From assembly GCA_900315505.1 (NCBI GenBank), contig OMZG01000007.1:1-64000 (forward strand): DNA of 64,000 nucleotides, written 5' to 3'. Within the stretch, counting starts at the first letter, position 1. Every line of letters begins with the position of its first letter. Positions 52,787 to 62,388 of the stretch are shown here, in pieces. The position numbers and the translations under genes were made by a program. Below the pieces are notes generated by a model. That model worked only from the letters and a program-made list of their open reading frames with translations, had not been told where the DNA came from and made no database searches. The stretch is from an uncultured Lachnospiraceae bacterium (GTDB taxonomy: Bacteria > Bacillota > Clostridia > Lachnospirales > Lachnospiraceae).

Positions 52787-54253
52787 TTGGATTTCACTGA
52801 ATCAACATACAGCTTTATCAGAAGAAGCGGAATGTTAGGGCAGAAAGGATCCGTAACCGTAGGTATATCCGGGGGTGCGGATTCTGTCTGTCTTTTTTTG
52901 CAATTAAATAAATTAAAGGACCGGCTGGGGATCACGCTCAGGGCAGTCACGGTGGAGCATGGCATCCGTGGAGATGATAGTGAGAGAGATGCGGAATTCT
53001 CGAGGGCACTCTGTGAGAGACATGGCGTGGAATGCCGCGTGGTACATGTTGATGCGCCGAGGCGGGCAGAGGAGAAGGGAATATCGCTGGAGGAGGCAGC
53101 CAGACAGCTGAGATACGAGGCCTTTTTTGAAAATACGGGTGAGGGCGACTGTATCGCGCTCGCACATCATATGGAGGATCAGGCAGAGACTGTGCTCTTT
53201 CATATGATCAGGGGAAGCGGCGTGAAGGGCCTTATCGGAATGCGTCCGGTGACAGAGATGAATGGACGGTATATCATCAGGCCGCTTCTTACAGCGACGA
53301 AGGAGGAGATACTTGCGGAGCTCTCGAAGGAGGGGCAGGATTACTGTACCGATTCCACGAACTCAGACACCACATATGCGAGGAACAGGCTCAGGTCAGT
53401 CATCATTCCGGAGCTTGAACAGATCAACCATGGCGCAGTCAGGCATATCTGCGAATCGGCAGAGAGTGTCGGTGAGCTGTATGACAGATTTTTCACAGAA
53501 GAAAAGCAAGTGCTGGACCGTGCGTTCATAAGAGGGGAAAGACAGGAGGATATGCGCCTGCGGGTCAGTGAGATAAAGGATCTCGATGATACTGCCAGAC
53601 GGATGATCCTGATGGAATACCTCAGGCAGACACTCCGCAGCATAAAGGACGTGAGCAGGGAGCATCTGAACCGGCTTTCGGAGCTTGTGCATGACAGCAC
53701 CGCCTTCTCATACAATCTTCCCAAAGAAGCTGTGATCAGGCTTGAATACGGAGTTCTTGGCGTAGTGTATGCAGATGATGTTGCGGAGAGGATCGACGGG
53801 ATCAGCCTTGATGGGCTCGGTGAAACAGGAAGAATGACGGTGAATGCGGGCAGATATACCATCGATCTGGACATAATGAGTCGCGACGGAGCATTTATTC
53901 CTTCGAAGACCTATGAAAAATGGCTCGATTATGATAAAATAAAGAATGGCTTGTGCCTTAGAAGCAGACGTGAGGGTGACTTTTTCACGATAGATGCAGC
54001 AGGGCATAGGAAGAGGTTCAGAGATTATTGCAGAAATGAGAAGATTCCTGAGGCTGACAGGGACCGTATCCCGCTTCTTGTCCATGATGGTTCGCAAATA
54101 GCATGGGCCATCGGATACAGGATCAGCGAGGATGCGAAGGTGACTGAGCAGACGAAGAGAATCCTTAGAATAAAGGCATCAGTGGAGGAAGACAATGGCA
54201 GACAGAATAAGGGTTATGATCACAGAGGAAGAGCTCGACAAGAGAATCCGTGA
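52787..54253 (+). CDS. tilS: tRNA(Ile)-lysidine synthetase
   Basis: 488 aa from a TTG just after the divIC stop, with AAGGA upstream; the longer frame (52754) would overlap divIC. PP-loop ATPase motif VGISGGADSVCLF, ALAHHMEDQAETVLFHMIRGSG, then the substrate-binding and TilS_C domains. It converts C34 of tRNA-Ile2 to lysidine so AUA is read as Ile. The 3' end runs 59 bases into hpt, adding an unusual basic tail (NGRQNKGYDHRGRARQENP). Confidence 0.94.
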   Translation: MDFTESTYSFIRRSGMLGQKGSVTVGISGGADSVCLFLQLNKLKDRLGITLRAVTVEHGIRGDDSERDAEFSRALCERHGVECRVVHVDAPRRAEEKGISLEEAARQLRYEAFFENTGEGDCIALAHHMEDQAETVLFHMIRGSGVKGLIGMRPVTEMNGRYIIRPLLTATKEEILAELSKEGQDYCTDSTNSDTTYARNRLRSVIIPELEQINHGAVRHICESAESVGELYDRFFTEEKQVLDRAFIRGERQEDMRLRVSEIKDLDDTARRMILMEYLRQTLRSIKDVSREHLNRLSELVHDSTAFSYNLPKEAVIRLEYGVLGVVYADDVAERIDGISLDGLGETGRMTVNAGRYTIDLDIMSRDGAFIPSKTYEKWLDYDKIKNGLCLRSRREGDFFTIDAAGHRKRFRDYCRNEKIPEADRDRIPLLVHDGSQIAWAIGYRISEDAKVTEQTKRILRIKASVEEDNGRQNKGYDHRGRARQENP

Positions 54254-54725
54254 GCTCGGATCACAGATCAGTGCAGACTATGAGGGCGAGAGCATTTTTC
54301 TCGTGTGCATACTGAAGGGCGCGGCAATGTTCGCCTGTGAGCTCGCAAAAAGGATCACGGTTCCGGTGACGATGGACTTCATGGCTACGTCAAGCTACGG
54401 CTCGGGTACGGTATCGAGTGGCGAGGTAAAGATAAAGAAGGACCTGGATCTCCCGATGGAAGGGCGCAATGTCCTGATCGTGGAGGATATTATCGATAGT
54501 GGGAATACGCTGAATTTCCTGTCGCAGCTGTTCAGGGACAGGAATGCGAAGAGCGTGAAAATGTGTACGATGCTCGACAAGCCTGACAGACGCGAGGTCG
54601 ATGTGGATGTGGACTATACAGGATTTACGATACCGGATGAGTTCGTGGTCGGGTTCGGGCTGGACTATGACCAGAAATACAGGAATCTGCCGTACATCGG
54701 AGTTGTTGAGAATCCCGGAGAATAA
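54195..54725 (+). CDS. hpt: Hypoxanthine phosphoribosyltransferase
   Basis: 176 aa, GGAGGAAGACA before the ATG inside tilS. PRPP-binding motif VLIVEDIIDSGNTL, early loop LKGAAMFACEL, flexible loop MATSSYGSGT and the C-terminal VVGFGLDYDQKYRNLPYIGVV. Salvages hypoxanthine/guanine to IMP/GMP. In Bacillus HPRT also contacts FtsH and TilS-region genes are co-transcribed with it. Confidence 0.96.
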   Translation: MADRIRVMITEEELDKRIRELGSQISADYEGESIFLVCILKGAAMFACELAKRITVPVTMDFMATSSYGSGTVSSGEVKIKKDLDLPMEGRNVLIVEDIIDSGNTLNFLSQLFRDRNAKSVKMCTMLDKPDRREVDVDVDYTGFTIPDEFVVGFGLDYDQKYRNLPYIGVVENPGE

Positions 54726-54740
54726 AGAAAGGGGTCATCT

Positions 54741-56564
54741 TTGGAACAGAAGAGAAGAAGCTTCAGCGGACTGTGGTTTTATCTGATACTGGTGCTTATA
54801 GTGCTGGCATTCTGGATGGCGCTTACATCGCACAGAGGCTCGAATTATTCAGTAAGCCAGCTGGAGCAGGCGATAGAGAAGGATCAGGTATCATCCATAC
54901 AGATCCAGCAGAACCGTGAGGTTCCGACAGGAGAGGTGGATGTAAAGCTTAGCGGCGACAGTACGAATTATTATTTCTACGTATCAGACGTGAAGGAAAT
55001 CCAGCGTGCGCTTTCAGAAAAGGGAGTCAGCTATTCGGTCAGCGATGTGCCGCATGACACCTGGGTGAGCGAGCTGCTGCCGATACTTATCATATTTGCG
55101 ATGTTCTTTATCCTGTTCACCGTCATGATGAATGGCAGGGCCATGCAGATGGGCGGACAGAGCTCGAGAATGGCGAATTTCGGCAAGAGCCGCGCCCACA
55201 TGATCTCCAAGGAAAAGGTGAAGGTCAGGTTCAAGGATGTCGCAGGACTCGAAGAGGAGAAGAAGGAGCTTGAGGAGGTCGTGGATTTCCTGAAGGCTCC
55301 AGACAAGTACACACACATGGGAGCACGAATCCCTAAGGGAATGCTTCTCGTAGGCCCTCCGGGCACAGGAAAGACACTGCTTGCAAAGGCAGTCGCAGGA
55401 GAGGCAGGAGTGCCGTTTTTCTCGATATCAGGATCGGACTTCGTTGAGATGTTCGTCGGAGTCGGAGCAGCAAGAGTCAGGGATCTCTTTGCAGATGCCA
55501 AGAAGAATGCCCCATGTATCGTATTCATCGACGAGATAGATGCAGTAGCAAGACGCCGTGGAAGCGGCATGGGCGGCGGACATGATGAGAGAGAGCAGAC
55601 GCTCAACCAGATGCTTGTCGAGATGGACGGCTTCGAGGAGAACGAGGGTATTATCGTCATGGCAGCTACGAACCGTGAGGACATCCTCGATCCGGCTCTC
55701 ACGAGACCGGGCAGATTCGACAGGAAGATATATGTAGGCCGCCCGGATATCAAGGGAAGGGAAGAGATACTCAGAGTCCATGCGGAGAATAAGCCGCTTG
55801 CAGACAATGTAGATCTGCATAATATAGCACAGACCACCGTGGGATTCTCAGGAGCTGATCTTGAGAACCTGCTGAATGAGGCAGCAATACTCGCAGCCAA
55901 GAGCAGCAGACCATATATCACGGAGAAGGATATCAAGGATGCCTATGTGAAGGTCAGCGTGGGTACAGAGAAGAAGAGCCGTGTGATCACAGAGGAAGAA
56001 AAGAGGATCACTGCTTACCATGAGTCAGGTCATGCGATCCTGATGCAGGTGCTGCCAAAGGCAGGCCCGGTGAACTGGATCTCTATCATTCCTACGGGCC
56101 CGGCAGGCGGATATACCATGCCTCTGATGGAAAAGGATGACATGTACAATACCCGTGGCAAGATGATAGATGATATCATCGTGGACTTCGGAGGAAGAGT
56201 CGCCGAGGAGCTTGTATTCGACGATATTACCACAGGCGCATCGAATGATATCCAGAAGGCCACGAAGACGGCAAGGGATATGGTGACCATCTACGGATTC
56301 TCATCAGATATCGGACCGATCAATTACCAGAACGGCGATCCACAGGAGATATTCCTTGGCAGAGACTTAGGACATGCCAGACCATACGGTGAGGCAATCG
56401 CCACATCAATCGACGAAGAGGTCAGGCTTATAATCGATCAGTGCTATGCTAAGGCAAAGCAGATTATCAGTGACCATAGAGACATACTTGACAGAAGCGC
56501 TGCTCTTCTCATGGAGAAGGAGAAGGTCAGCAGGGAAGAGTTCGAGGCTCTTTTCGAAGAGTAA
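54741..56564 (+). CDS. ftsH: Membrane ATP-dependent zinc metalloprotease FtsH
   Basis: 607 aa from a TTG with AAAGGGG upstream. Two membrane helices (about 10-27 and 112-130) flank a small outer domain; AAA+ with [38 protein letters not shown] region; peptidase HESGHAI (HEXXH) with third zinc ligand Asp in the later conserved helix. Degrades membrane and regulatory proteins. C-terminus is short, without the long tail of B. subtilis FtsH. Confidence 0.97.
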   Translation: MEQKRRSFSGLWFYLILVLIVLAFWMALTSHRGSNYSVSQLEQAIEKDQVSSIQIQQNREVPTGEVDVKLSGDSTNYYFYVSDVKEIQRALSEKGVSYSVSDVPHDTWVSELLPILIIFAMFFILFTVMMNGRAMQMGGQSSRMANFGKSRAHMISKEKVKVRFKDVAGLEEEKKELEEVVDFLKAPDKYTHMGARIPKGMLLVGPPGTGKTLLAKAVAGEAGVPFFSISGSDFVEMFVGVGAARVRDLFADAKKNAPCIVFIDEIDAVARRRGSGMGGGHDEREQTLNQMLVEMDGFEENEGIIVMAATNREDILDPALTRPGRFDRKIYVGRPDIKGREEILRVHAENKPLADNVDLHNIAQTTVGFSGADLENLLNEAAILAAKSSRPYITEKDIKDAYVKVSVGTEKKSRVITEEEKRITAYHESGHAILMQVLPKAGPVNWISIIPTGPAGGYTMPLMEKDDMYNTRGKMIDDIIVDFGGRVAEELVFDDITTGASNDIQKATKTARDMVTIYGFSSDIGPINYQNGDPQEIFLGRDLGHARPYGEAIATSIDEEVRLIIDQCYAKAKQIISDHRDILDRSAALLMEKEKVSREEFEALFEE

Positions 56565-56577
56565 TGGAGATGAATAA

Positions 56578-58629
56578 ATGAACAGAGAAGCCCTATTTTC
56601 AGATGGTACGAGAGCGTACACGACTCCTCCAGAGCCGGAGGAGAATGAAACAGTGACAGTGCGTCTTCGTACAGCGAAGGGCGACGACCTGCGAGTCAGC
56701 GTGATAATAGACGGTGGCAGGGAAATCGAATGTATCAGGGAAGAGAGATCCGCAGACGACGGAGTATTCAGCTATTACTGTTGTGATATAGTCCTTGGAA
56801 CAGATATGGTGTCATACTATTTCAAGATCCACAGTGATGAGGGAACTCTTTTCTTTGACAGGTTCGGAGTTACAGATTCGCTGAGACCGCAGTATTTCTT
56901 CAGGATATCACCGGGATTCCATACGCCGGAATGGGCGAAGGGCGCAGTAATGTACCAGATCCTTGTAGACAGGTTCTGCAATGGTGATAAGTCTAATGAC
57001 GTAGAAAATAATGAATATTATTACATCAATACATACGTGCATCATGTAGACAGCTGGTCGAAACCGCCAGCTGATTTTGATGTACCGAATTTCTATGGCG
57101 GAGATCTCGAGGGCGTGAGACAGAAGCTGTATTATCTCAAGAGTCTTGGTGTGGAGGTCATATATTTCAACCCGCTATTTGTGTCACCATCGAATCATAA
57201 GTATGATATCCAGGATTATGACCATATAGACCCGCATCTCGCCAGGATTGTAGAGGATGGCGGGGAAGATCTGACGCCGGGAGACTATGACAATACCCAT
57301 TCCACGAGGTACCAGAAGAGGACTACAGGAGCGGCCAATCTCGAGGCCTCGAATGAGTATTTCGCAAGGTTCGTGGAGGAAGCGCATAATAAGGGGATCA
57401 GGGTCATTCTCGACGGAGTATTCAATCACTGCGGTTCATTCAATAAATGGCTCGACCGTGAGAGAATATACGAGGGACAGGGAGGATATGAGCCTGGGGC
57501 CTATATCACGAAGGACAGCCCTTATCATGACTTTTTCCATTTCTATGAGGACGGAGACGACAAGTGGCCATATAATAATTCCTATGATGGCTGGTGGGGG
57601 AATGACACCCTTCCGAAGCTGAATTATGAGGGCTCGCAGGCCCTTGAGGATTATATTATCAATATCGGACGCAAATGGGTTTCACCGCCGTACAACTGTG
57701 ATGGCTGGAGACTCGATGTGGCTGCAGATCTGGGACATTCGCCGGAGTACAATCACGAGTTCTGGAGACGCTTCAGGAGAGAGGTAAAGGATGCGAATCC
57801 GGATGCGGTGATCCTTGCGGAGCACTACGGAGACGCTACACCGTGGCTGTCGGGAGACCAGTGGGATACTGTCATGAACTATGATGCGTTCATGGAGCCG
57901 GTATCATTTTTCCTGACAGGAATGGAAAAGCATTCGGACCGCTTCGAGGCAGATCTGTATGGCGACGGACGTGTATTCGAGATCACGATGAGACACGCGA
58001 TGTGCGAATTTCTGCCATCATCGCTGTACTGTGCCATGAATGAGCTGGACAATCACGACCATTCGAGATTCCTTACGAGGACGAATCATAAGGTAGGACG
58101 TGTGGCTGAGCTCGGAAGTGAAGCAGCAGGCGAGGGCGTTGCCCCTTCAGTGCTGAAGCTTGCAGCGCTGATACAGATGACCTGGCCTGGAGCGCCGACA
58201 ATTTACTACGGAGATGAAGCAGGAGTTGTCGGATTCACAGATCCCGACAGCAGACGTACATATCCGTGGGATCATGCGAATTATGAGCTTGTGGATTTCC
58301 ACAGGGATCTGATCTTCATGCGCAAGGTGAATACGGCGCTGAAGAACGGCTCGCTGGATTTCCTGACCTGCGGGAGGAATTTTATCAGCTATGCCAGGTT
58401 CAATCATGAGGAGAGGATGGTGATAGCAATCAATTCCGGATCGGACAGCATGGATGTGGACATCCCGGTATGGAAGGGCGATGTGCCGATGGAGTGCATA
58501 ATGACACAGGTATTTGCCACGACGCCGAAGGGCTATTCGCTGATGCCTGTCAATATGACGGTACAGAAGGGCATCCTGCATATCAGACTGTCCGGGCTAT
58601 CGGGGGTGGTTCTGTCCTATGAGCTCTAA
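56578..58629 (+). CDS. GH13 alpha-glucan hydrolase (neopullulanase/cyclomaltodextrinase-like)
   Basis: 683 aa, no signal peptide, so cytoplasmic. N-terminal Ig-like CBM34 domain (about 10-110), then the barrel: VMYQILVDRFCNGD, region II nucleophile Asp in CDGWRLDVA, acid/base Glu in ILAEHYGD, third Asp in ELDNHDHSR, and a C-terminal beta domain. A long insertion precedes the nucleophile region (DFHFYED, GWWGNDTLPKLN). It would cut imported maltodextrins or cyclodextrins, complementing the maltose operon. Ends overlap the next gene by 11 bases. Confidence 0.93.
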   Translation: MNREALFSDGTRAYTTPPEPEENETVTVRLRTAKGDDLRVSVIIDGGREIECIREERSADDGVFSYYCCDIVLGTDMVSYYFKIHSDEGTLFFDRFGVTDSLRPQYFFRISPGFHTPEWAKGAVMYQILVDRFCNGDKSNDVENNEYYYINTYVHHVDSWSKPPADFDVPNFYGGDLEGVRQKLYYLKSLGVEVIYFNPLFVSPSNHKYDIQDYDHIDPHLARIVEDGGEDLTPGDYDNTHSTRYQKRTTGAANLEASNEYFARFVEEAHNKGIRVILDGVFNHCGSFNKWLDRERIYEGQGGYEPGAYITKDSPYHDFFHFYEDGDDKWPYNNSYDGWWGNDTLPKLNYEGSQALEDYIINIGRKWVSPPYNCDGWRLDVAADLGHSPEYNHEFWRRFRREVKDANPDAVILAEHYGDATPWLSGDQWDTVMNYDAFMEPVSFFLTGMEKHSDRFEADLYGDGRVFEITMRHAMCEFLPSSLYCAMNELDNHDHSRFLTRTNHKVGRVAELGSEAAGEGVAPSVLKLAALIQMTWPGAPTIYYGDEAGVVGFTDPDSRRTYPWDHANYELVDFHRDLIFMRKVNTALKNGSLDFLTCGRNFISYARFNHEERMVIAINSGSDSMDVDIPVWKGDVPMECIMTQVFATTPKGYSLMPVNMTVQKGILHIRLSGLSGVVLSYEL

Positions 58630-61300
58630 GATTACATTGGGAATAGTAGCACATGTAGACGCAGGAAAGACGACACTGTCAGAGGCGATGCTTTTTGCGG
58701 CGGGAGTGCGCAGACGTCATGGAAATATAAATAACGGAGATACTGCATTAGATACAGATGCCATAGAGCGCAGACGCGGTATTACCATATACTCCCGTGA
58801 AGCTCGTTTCGAAAAGGACGGAGTACTGATCCAGTTTATCGATACGCCGGGACATGTGGATTTCGGCGCGGAGATGGAGAGAGTCCTGCCGGTGCTGGAC
58901 GTAGCGGTACTCGTCATAAGCGGGATTTCCGGAGTGGACAGTCATACGGGAAGCCTCTTCAGACTGCTGTCGTATTACAATGTGCCGACATTCATTTTCG
59001 TCAACAAGATGGACATAGCAAGGCTGGCGAAGGAGGAGCTTTTTGCGCAGATCACCAGGAATCTGTCAGGCAATGCAGTTGATTTTTCTCTGGAGAAGGG
59101 TGAGCTTGAGGAGGAGCTTGCATTCTGCAGTGATGAGCTGCTTGCGGAATATGAAGATAATAAGAGCCTTTCAGATGATGGAATCCGAAAGGCTTTTTCT
59201 CAAAGAAAATTCTTCCCGGTGCTGTTCGGAAATGCAGTAAAATATACAGTAAAGGACGAGGTCGAGCAGCCACCTCAGGGAGTAAATGAACTGATGGAGC
59301 TCTTGGCACGGCTGTCATCTCCGAAGCCATATAGCGAGGGCTTCGGAGCATACTGCTATAAGGTGACGAGGGAAGGAAATTCAAGACTTGTACACCTGAA
59401 GATGACAGGGGGAAGTCTGTCTGTCAGGGAAGTCATAGGTGAGGATAAGGTCACCCGTATAAGGCTTGTAAACGGGGACAAGTCAGAGAGCGTGGAGAGG
59501 ATAGAGGCCGGTGATGTGGCGAGCATAGAGGGCCTGGCACATGTGAAGGCTGGCGATGCTCTTGGTGAATGCGAGGGCAGTGGAAAGCCGCTTCTTGAGC
59601 CGGTCATGTCATACAGAGTCATACCTCCTGCAGATATCACACCCCAGCAGCTGTATGATGACATGATGATCCTCGGGGAGGAGGACCCGTCTCTTAATGT
59701 AGAGTGGCTTGAGGCCACAAAGGAAGTGCATATCCGTGTGATGGGGAAGGTGCAGAGCGAGGTCATCAGCGAGTCAGTAAAGAACAGATTCGGATATACG
59801 GTAAGCTTCGATGCAGGCCGCATCATGTACAAGGAGACAATCAGCTGTGGCGCAGAGGGAATAGGGCATTTCGAGCCGCTGCGTCATTATGCGGAGGTGC
59901 GGCTGTTGCTGGAGCCGGGAGAGCCGGATAGTGGAATAGTGGTAGAAAATGAATGCTCCACTGACATTCTTGACAGGAATTACCAGCAGCAGGTGCTGTC
60001 CGTACTGAACGGATACCATCACAGAGGAGTGCTTACAGGGAGCCCGCTGACGGATGTGAGGATCACTCTCGTGGGCGGCAGATCGAATAATAATCATACA
60101 ATGGGCGGTGATTTCCGTAATGCCACTATCAGGGCGGTCAGGCAGGGACTCATGAAGGCAGAGCCCCTGCTTCTCGAGCCGTGGTACAGGGTGAATCTGA
60201 TCATCAGCACGGACGCAGTCGGAGCGGCTCTCAATGACCTTATGCAGATGGGCGGTTCTACGGAGCAGCCGAGGATATATGAGAATCAGGCAGAGATAAG
60301 CGGAGAGGTCCCGGTAAGCTCATTCATGGAGTATTCGGAGAGGCTGTCTGTATATACGAATGGTCCGCAGAATGTGGAGCTTTCGAGTGCCGGCTACCGT
60401 CCATGCCACAATGCAGACGAGATAATTGCAGAGAGAATGTATGTGCCGGAGAGCGACAGGAAGAATTCACCGTCGTCTGTGTTCTGCTTTCACGGAGTCG
60501 GAGAGGATGTGCCGTGGTATATGGTCGATTCGATCGCGAGGAGCGAGCCGGTACTGAAGGGAGATTCGCGCGTGGACTGGGAGCATACGGCTGAGGTGAT
60601 AGATGAAGCCGTATCAGAGGTTCAGGAGGTGTATGAACGCAGAGAGGAGCAGCTTGCCGGCGACGGAGCGATGGAGAAGCATTCTGCAAAAAAGAGCTCA
60701 TACCAGGGCTACAGCGGCATGAGTGCCGAGCTTGAGGAGATATTCATCAGAGAGTTCGGTGAGATAAAAAGACCGCTGGCTGATGATTTTTCCACGGAAA
60801 GGGATTATGACCGTGAGGAAAATATCCGCAATGCAAAGGAGGACTACATCCAGGCCCATCCGAATCTTGCAGAGAAGCGCAGGACGCAGAACATCAGGGA
60901 CAGATACCTGATAGTGGATGGCTATAATGTGATCCATGCATCGAAGGAGCTGTCTGATCTGTTCAGGGAAAATATGGATGCTGCCAGGACGCGTCTCGAG
61001 GATGAAGTATCGAATTATCAGGGCTTTGACGGGGCAGAGACGATCATCGTATTCGATGCATATAATCGTAAGAATAATGCCGGCCGTACCATGAGGAAGG
61101 GGAATATCGCCGTCGTCTTCACAAAGGAGGACCAGACGGCTGACGCATATATAGAGAAATTCACGCATGATCACAGGGACAAGGATTCCGTGAGGGTCGT
61201 GACATCGGATAATGCAGAGCAGACGATAGCCATAGGAAACGGCGCTATCAGGGTATCGTCGAGGGAATTCCTGAAGGAGCTGAAGAAAGCACATCTATGA
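58619..61300 (+). CDS. TetM-like ribosomal GTPase fused to a Rae1/YacP-type NYN endoribonuclease
   Basis: 893 aa, GGGGGTGG before the ATG. Residues 1-640 follow TetM/EF-G order: G1 AHVDAGKTT (11-19), switch I DAIERRRGIT, DTPGH (75-79), NKMD (129-132), domains II, III, IV (GGRSNNNHTMGGDFRNATIRAVRQG) and V (SGEVPVSSFMEYSERLSVYTNG). A charged linker (645-760) joins a complete YacP/Rae1 NYN domain (763-893): LIVDGYNVIHA, IIVFDAYNRK, AVVFTKEDQTADAYIEK, VTSDNAEQTIA, RVSSREFLKEL. Rae1 cleaves mRNA in the ribosomal A site; TetM enters the A site as a GTPase. The fusion implies a GTP-driven A-site mRNA-cleaving rescue factor. It is not a simple tetracycline resistance gene. Confidence 0.92.
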   Translation: MSSKITLGIVAHVDAGKTTLSEAMLFAAGVRRRHGNINNGDTALDTDAIERRRGITIYSREARFEKDGVLIQFIDTPGHVDFGAEMERVLPVLDVAVLVISGISGVDSHTGSLFRLLSYYNVPTFIFVNKMDIARLAKEELFAQITRNLSGNAVDFSLEKGELEEELAFCSDELLAEYEDNKSLSDDGIRKAFSQRKFFPVLFGNAVKYTVKDEVEQPPQGVNELMELLARLSSPKPYSEGFGAYCYKVTREGNSRLVHLKMTGGSLSVREVIGEDKVTRIRLVNGDKSESVERIEAGDVASIEGLAHVKAGDALGECEGSGKPLLEPVMSYRVIPPADITPQQLYDDMMILGEEDPSLNVEWLEATKEVHIRVMGKVQSEVISESVKNRFGYTVSFDAGRIMYKETISCGAEGIGHFEPLRHYAEVRLLLEPGEPDSGIVVENECSTDILDRNYQQQVLSVLNGYHHRGVLTGSPLTDVRITLVGGRSNNNHTMGGDFRNATIRAVRQGLMKAEPLLLEPWYRVNLIISTDAVGAALNDLMQMGGSTEQPRIYENQAEISGEVPVSSFMEYSERLSVYTNGPQNVELSSAGYRPCHNADEIIAERMYVPESDRKNSPSSVFCFHGVGEDVPWYMVDSIARSEPVLKGDSRVDWEHTAEVIDEAVSEVQEVYERREEQLAGDGAMEKHSAKKSSYQGYSGMSAELEEIFIREFGEIKRPLADDFSTERDYDREENIRNAKEDYIQAHPNLAEKRRTQNIRDRYLIVDGYNVIHASKELSDLFRENMDAARTRLEDEVSNYQGFDGAETIIVFDAYNRKNNAGRTMRKGNIAVVFTKEDQTADAYIEKFTHDHRDKDSVRVVTSDNAEQTIAIGNGAIRVSSREFLKELKKAHL

Positions 61301-62388
61301 AGATACTACACTGTGCAGATATACATCTGGATTCGAAAATGGAGAATAAGCTGTCACCGGATCAGGCAAGGGAGCGCAGGAAGGAAATCCTCGAGGGCTT
61401 CCACAATATGATCTCGTATGCTGAGAAGAATGACATACAGACAGTGCTCATAGCAGGAGATCTCTTTGACAGAAGGCATATCAGGAAGACCGTGAAGGAT
61501 GAGGTAAAGCAGGAATTCATCTCACATCCTGACATAGAATTCTACTATCTGAGAGGGAATCATGACATCACTGATTTCCTTGATGATCTCGATGAGGTGC
61601 CGAAGAACCTGCATCTTTTCTCGGCAGACAGATGGACCTCATACCAGTGTCCGGATAATATCGTGATCACAGGCAGGGAGCTGGATGCGAAGTCGTCATC
61701 AGATCTGCTGAGTGAGATGGTGCTTGACCCGTCCAAGGTGAATATAGTCATGCTTCACGGGCAGGACAGTGAATACCAGTCGAGAGACAATGCATACACC
61801 ATAGAGCTGCCAAAGCTGCGCGGGAGATACATAGATTATCTGGCTCTTGGCCATATACACAGCTACAGGTGGGAGGAGCTCGATGACAGAGGAGTTTACT
61901 GCTATCCGGGATGTCCCGAGGGCAGGGGCTTCGATGAGTGCGGGAAAAAGGGCTTCGTAGTCCTTGATATAGACAGTACCGGCATCAGATCACATGAGTT
62001 TGTATCGCTCGCGAAGCGACAGCTTCATGAGATAAAGGTCGGGGTCGAGCCTGATGATGACCTGAATGCGATAGTGAAGAAGGTAAAGGCAGTCCTTGAG
62101 AAGGCCTCGCCTGATGATCTGATCAGGATAGACCTTTTCGGAAGAAAAAACATGGATCTCGAGATCGACTGTGACTGGATTCGTATGCATACGGACCAGG
62201 GCTTTTATTTCTATGATGTGAAGGATGACACCAGGGTCAGGATCAATTACGAGAATTTTGCCCATGACTGGTCACTGAAGGGTACCTTCGTGAGGACAGT
62301 CCAGGGACTTGATATGGATGAGGAGAGAAAGGCACAGATCATCGAACTCGGAATCCGTGCAATAATGGAAGGGAGCCTCCAGGAATGA
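61297..62388 (+). CDS. SbcD/YhaO-like DNA repair metallophosphoesterase
   Basis: 363 aa, ATGA overlap with the gene before. Mre11/SbcD phosphoesterase motifs: HCADIHLDS, AGDLFDRR, LRGNHD, MLHGQD and LGHIHSY supply the two-metal site. C-terminal capping region as in YhaO. Shorter and more divergent than E. coli SbcD. It pairs with the ATPase encoded next, overlapping by 4 bases, giving a Mre11-Rad50-like complex. Confidence 0.9.
   Translation: MKILHCADIHLDSKMENKLSPDQARERRKEILEGFHNMISYAEKNDIQTVLIAGDLFDRRHIRKTVKDEVKQEFISHPDIEFYYLRGNHDITDFLDDLDEVPKNLHLFSADRWTSYQCPDNIVITGRELDAKSSSDLLSEMVLDPSKVNIVMLHGQDSEYQSRDNAYTIELPKLRGRYIDYLALGHIHSYRWEELDDRGVYCYPGCPEGRGFDECGKKGFVVLDIDSTGIRSHEFVSLAKRQLHEIKVGVEPDDDLNAIVKKVKAVLEKASPDDLIRIDLFGRKNMDLEIDCDWIRMHTDQGFYFYDVKDDTRVRINYENFAHDWSLKGTFVRTVQGLDMDEERKAQIIELGIRAIMEGSLQE

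Noticed and set aside
55031-55936. 301-codon antisense frame over ftsH
   Set aside because: Ser/Pro-rich translation with no domain, inside a highly conserved gene.
58619-60540. Tetracycline resistance gene of the Tet(M) class
   Set aside because: TetM-like order is clear, but divergence and the C-terminal nuclease fusion argue for a housekeeping translation factor. Resistance cannot be claimed from sequence.
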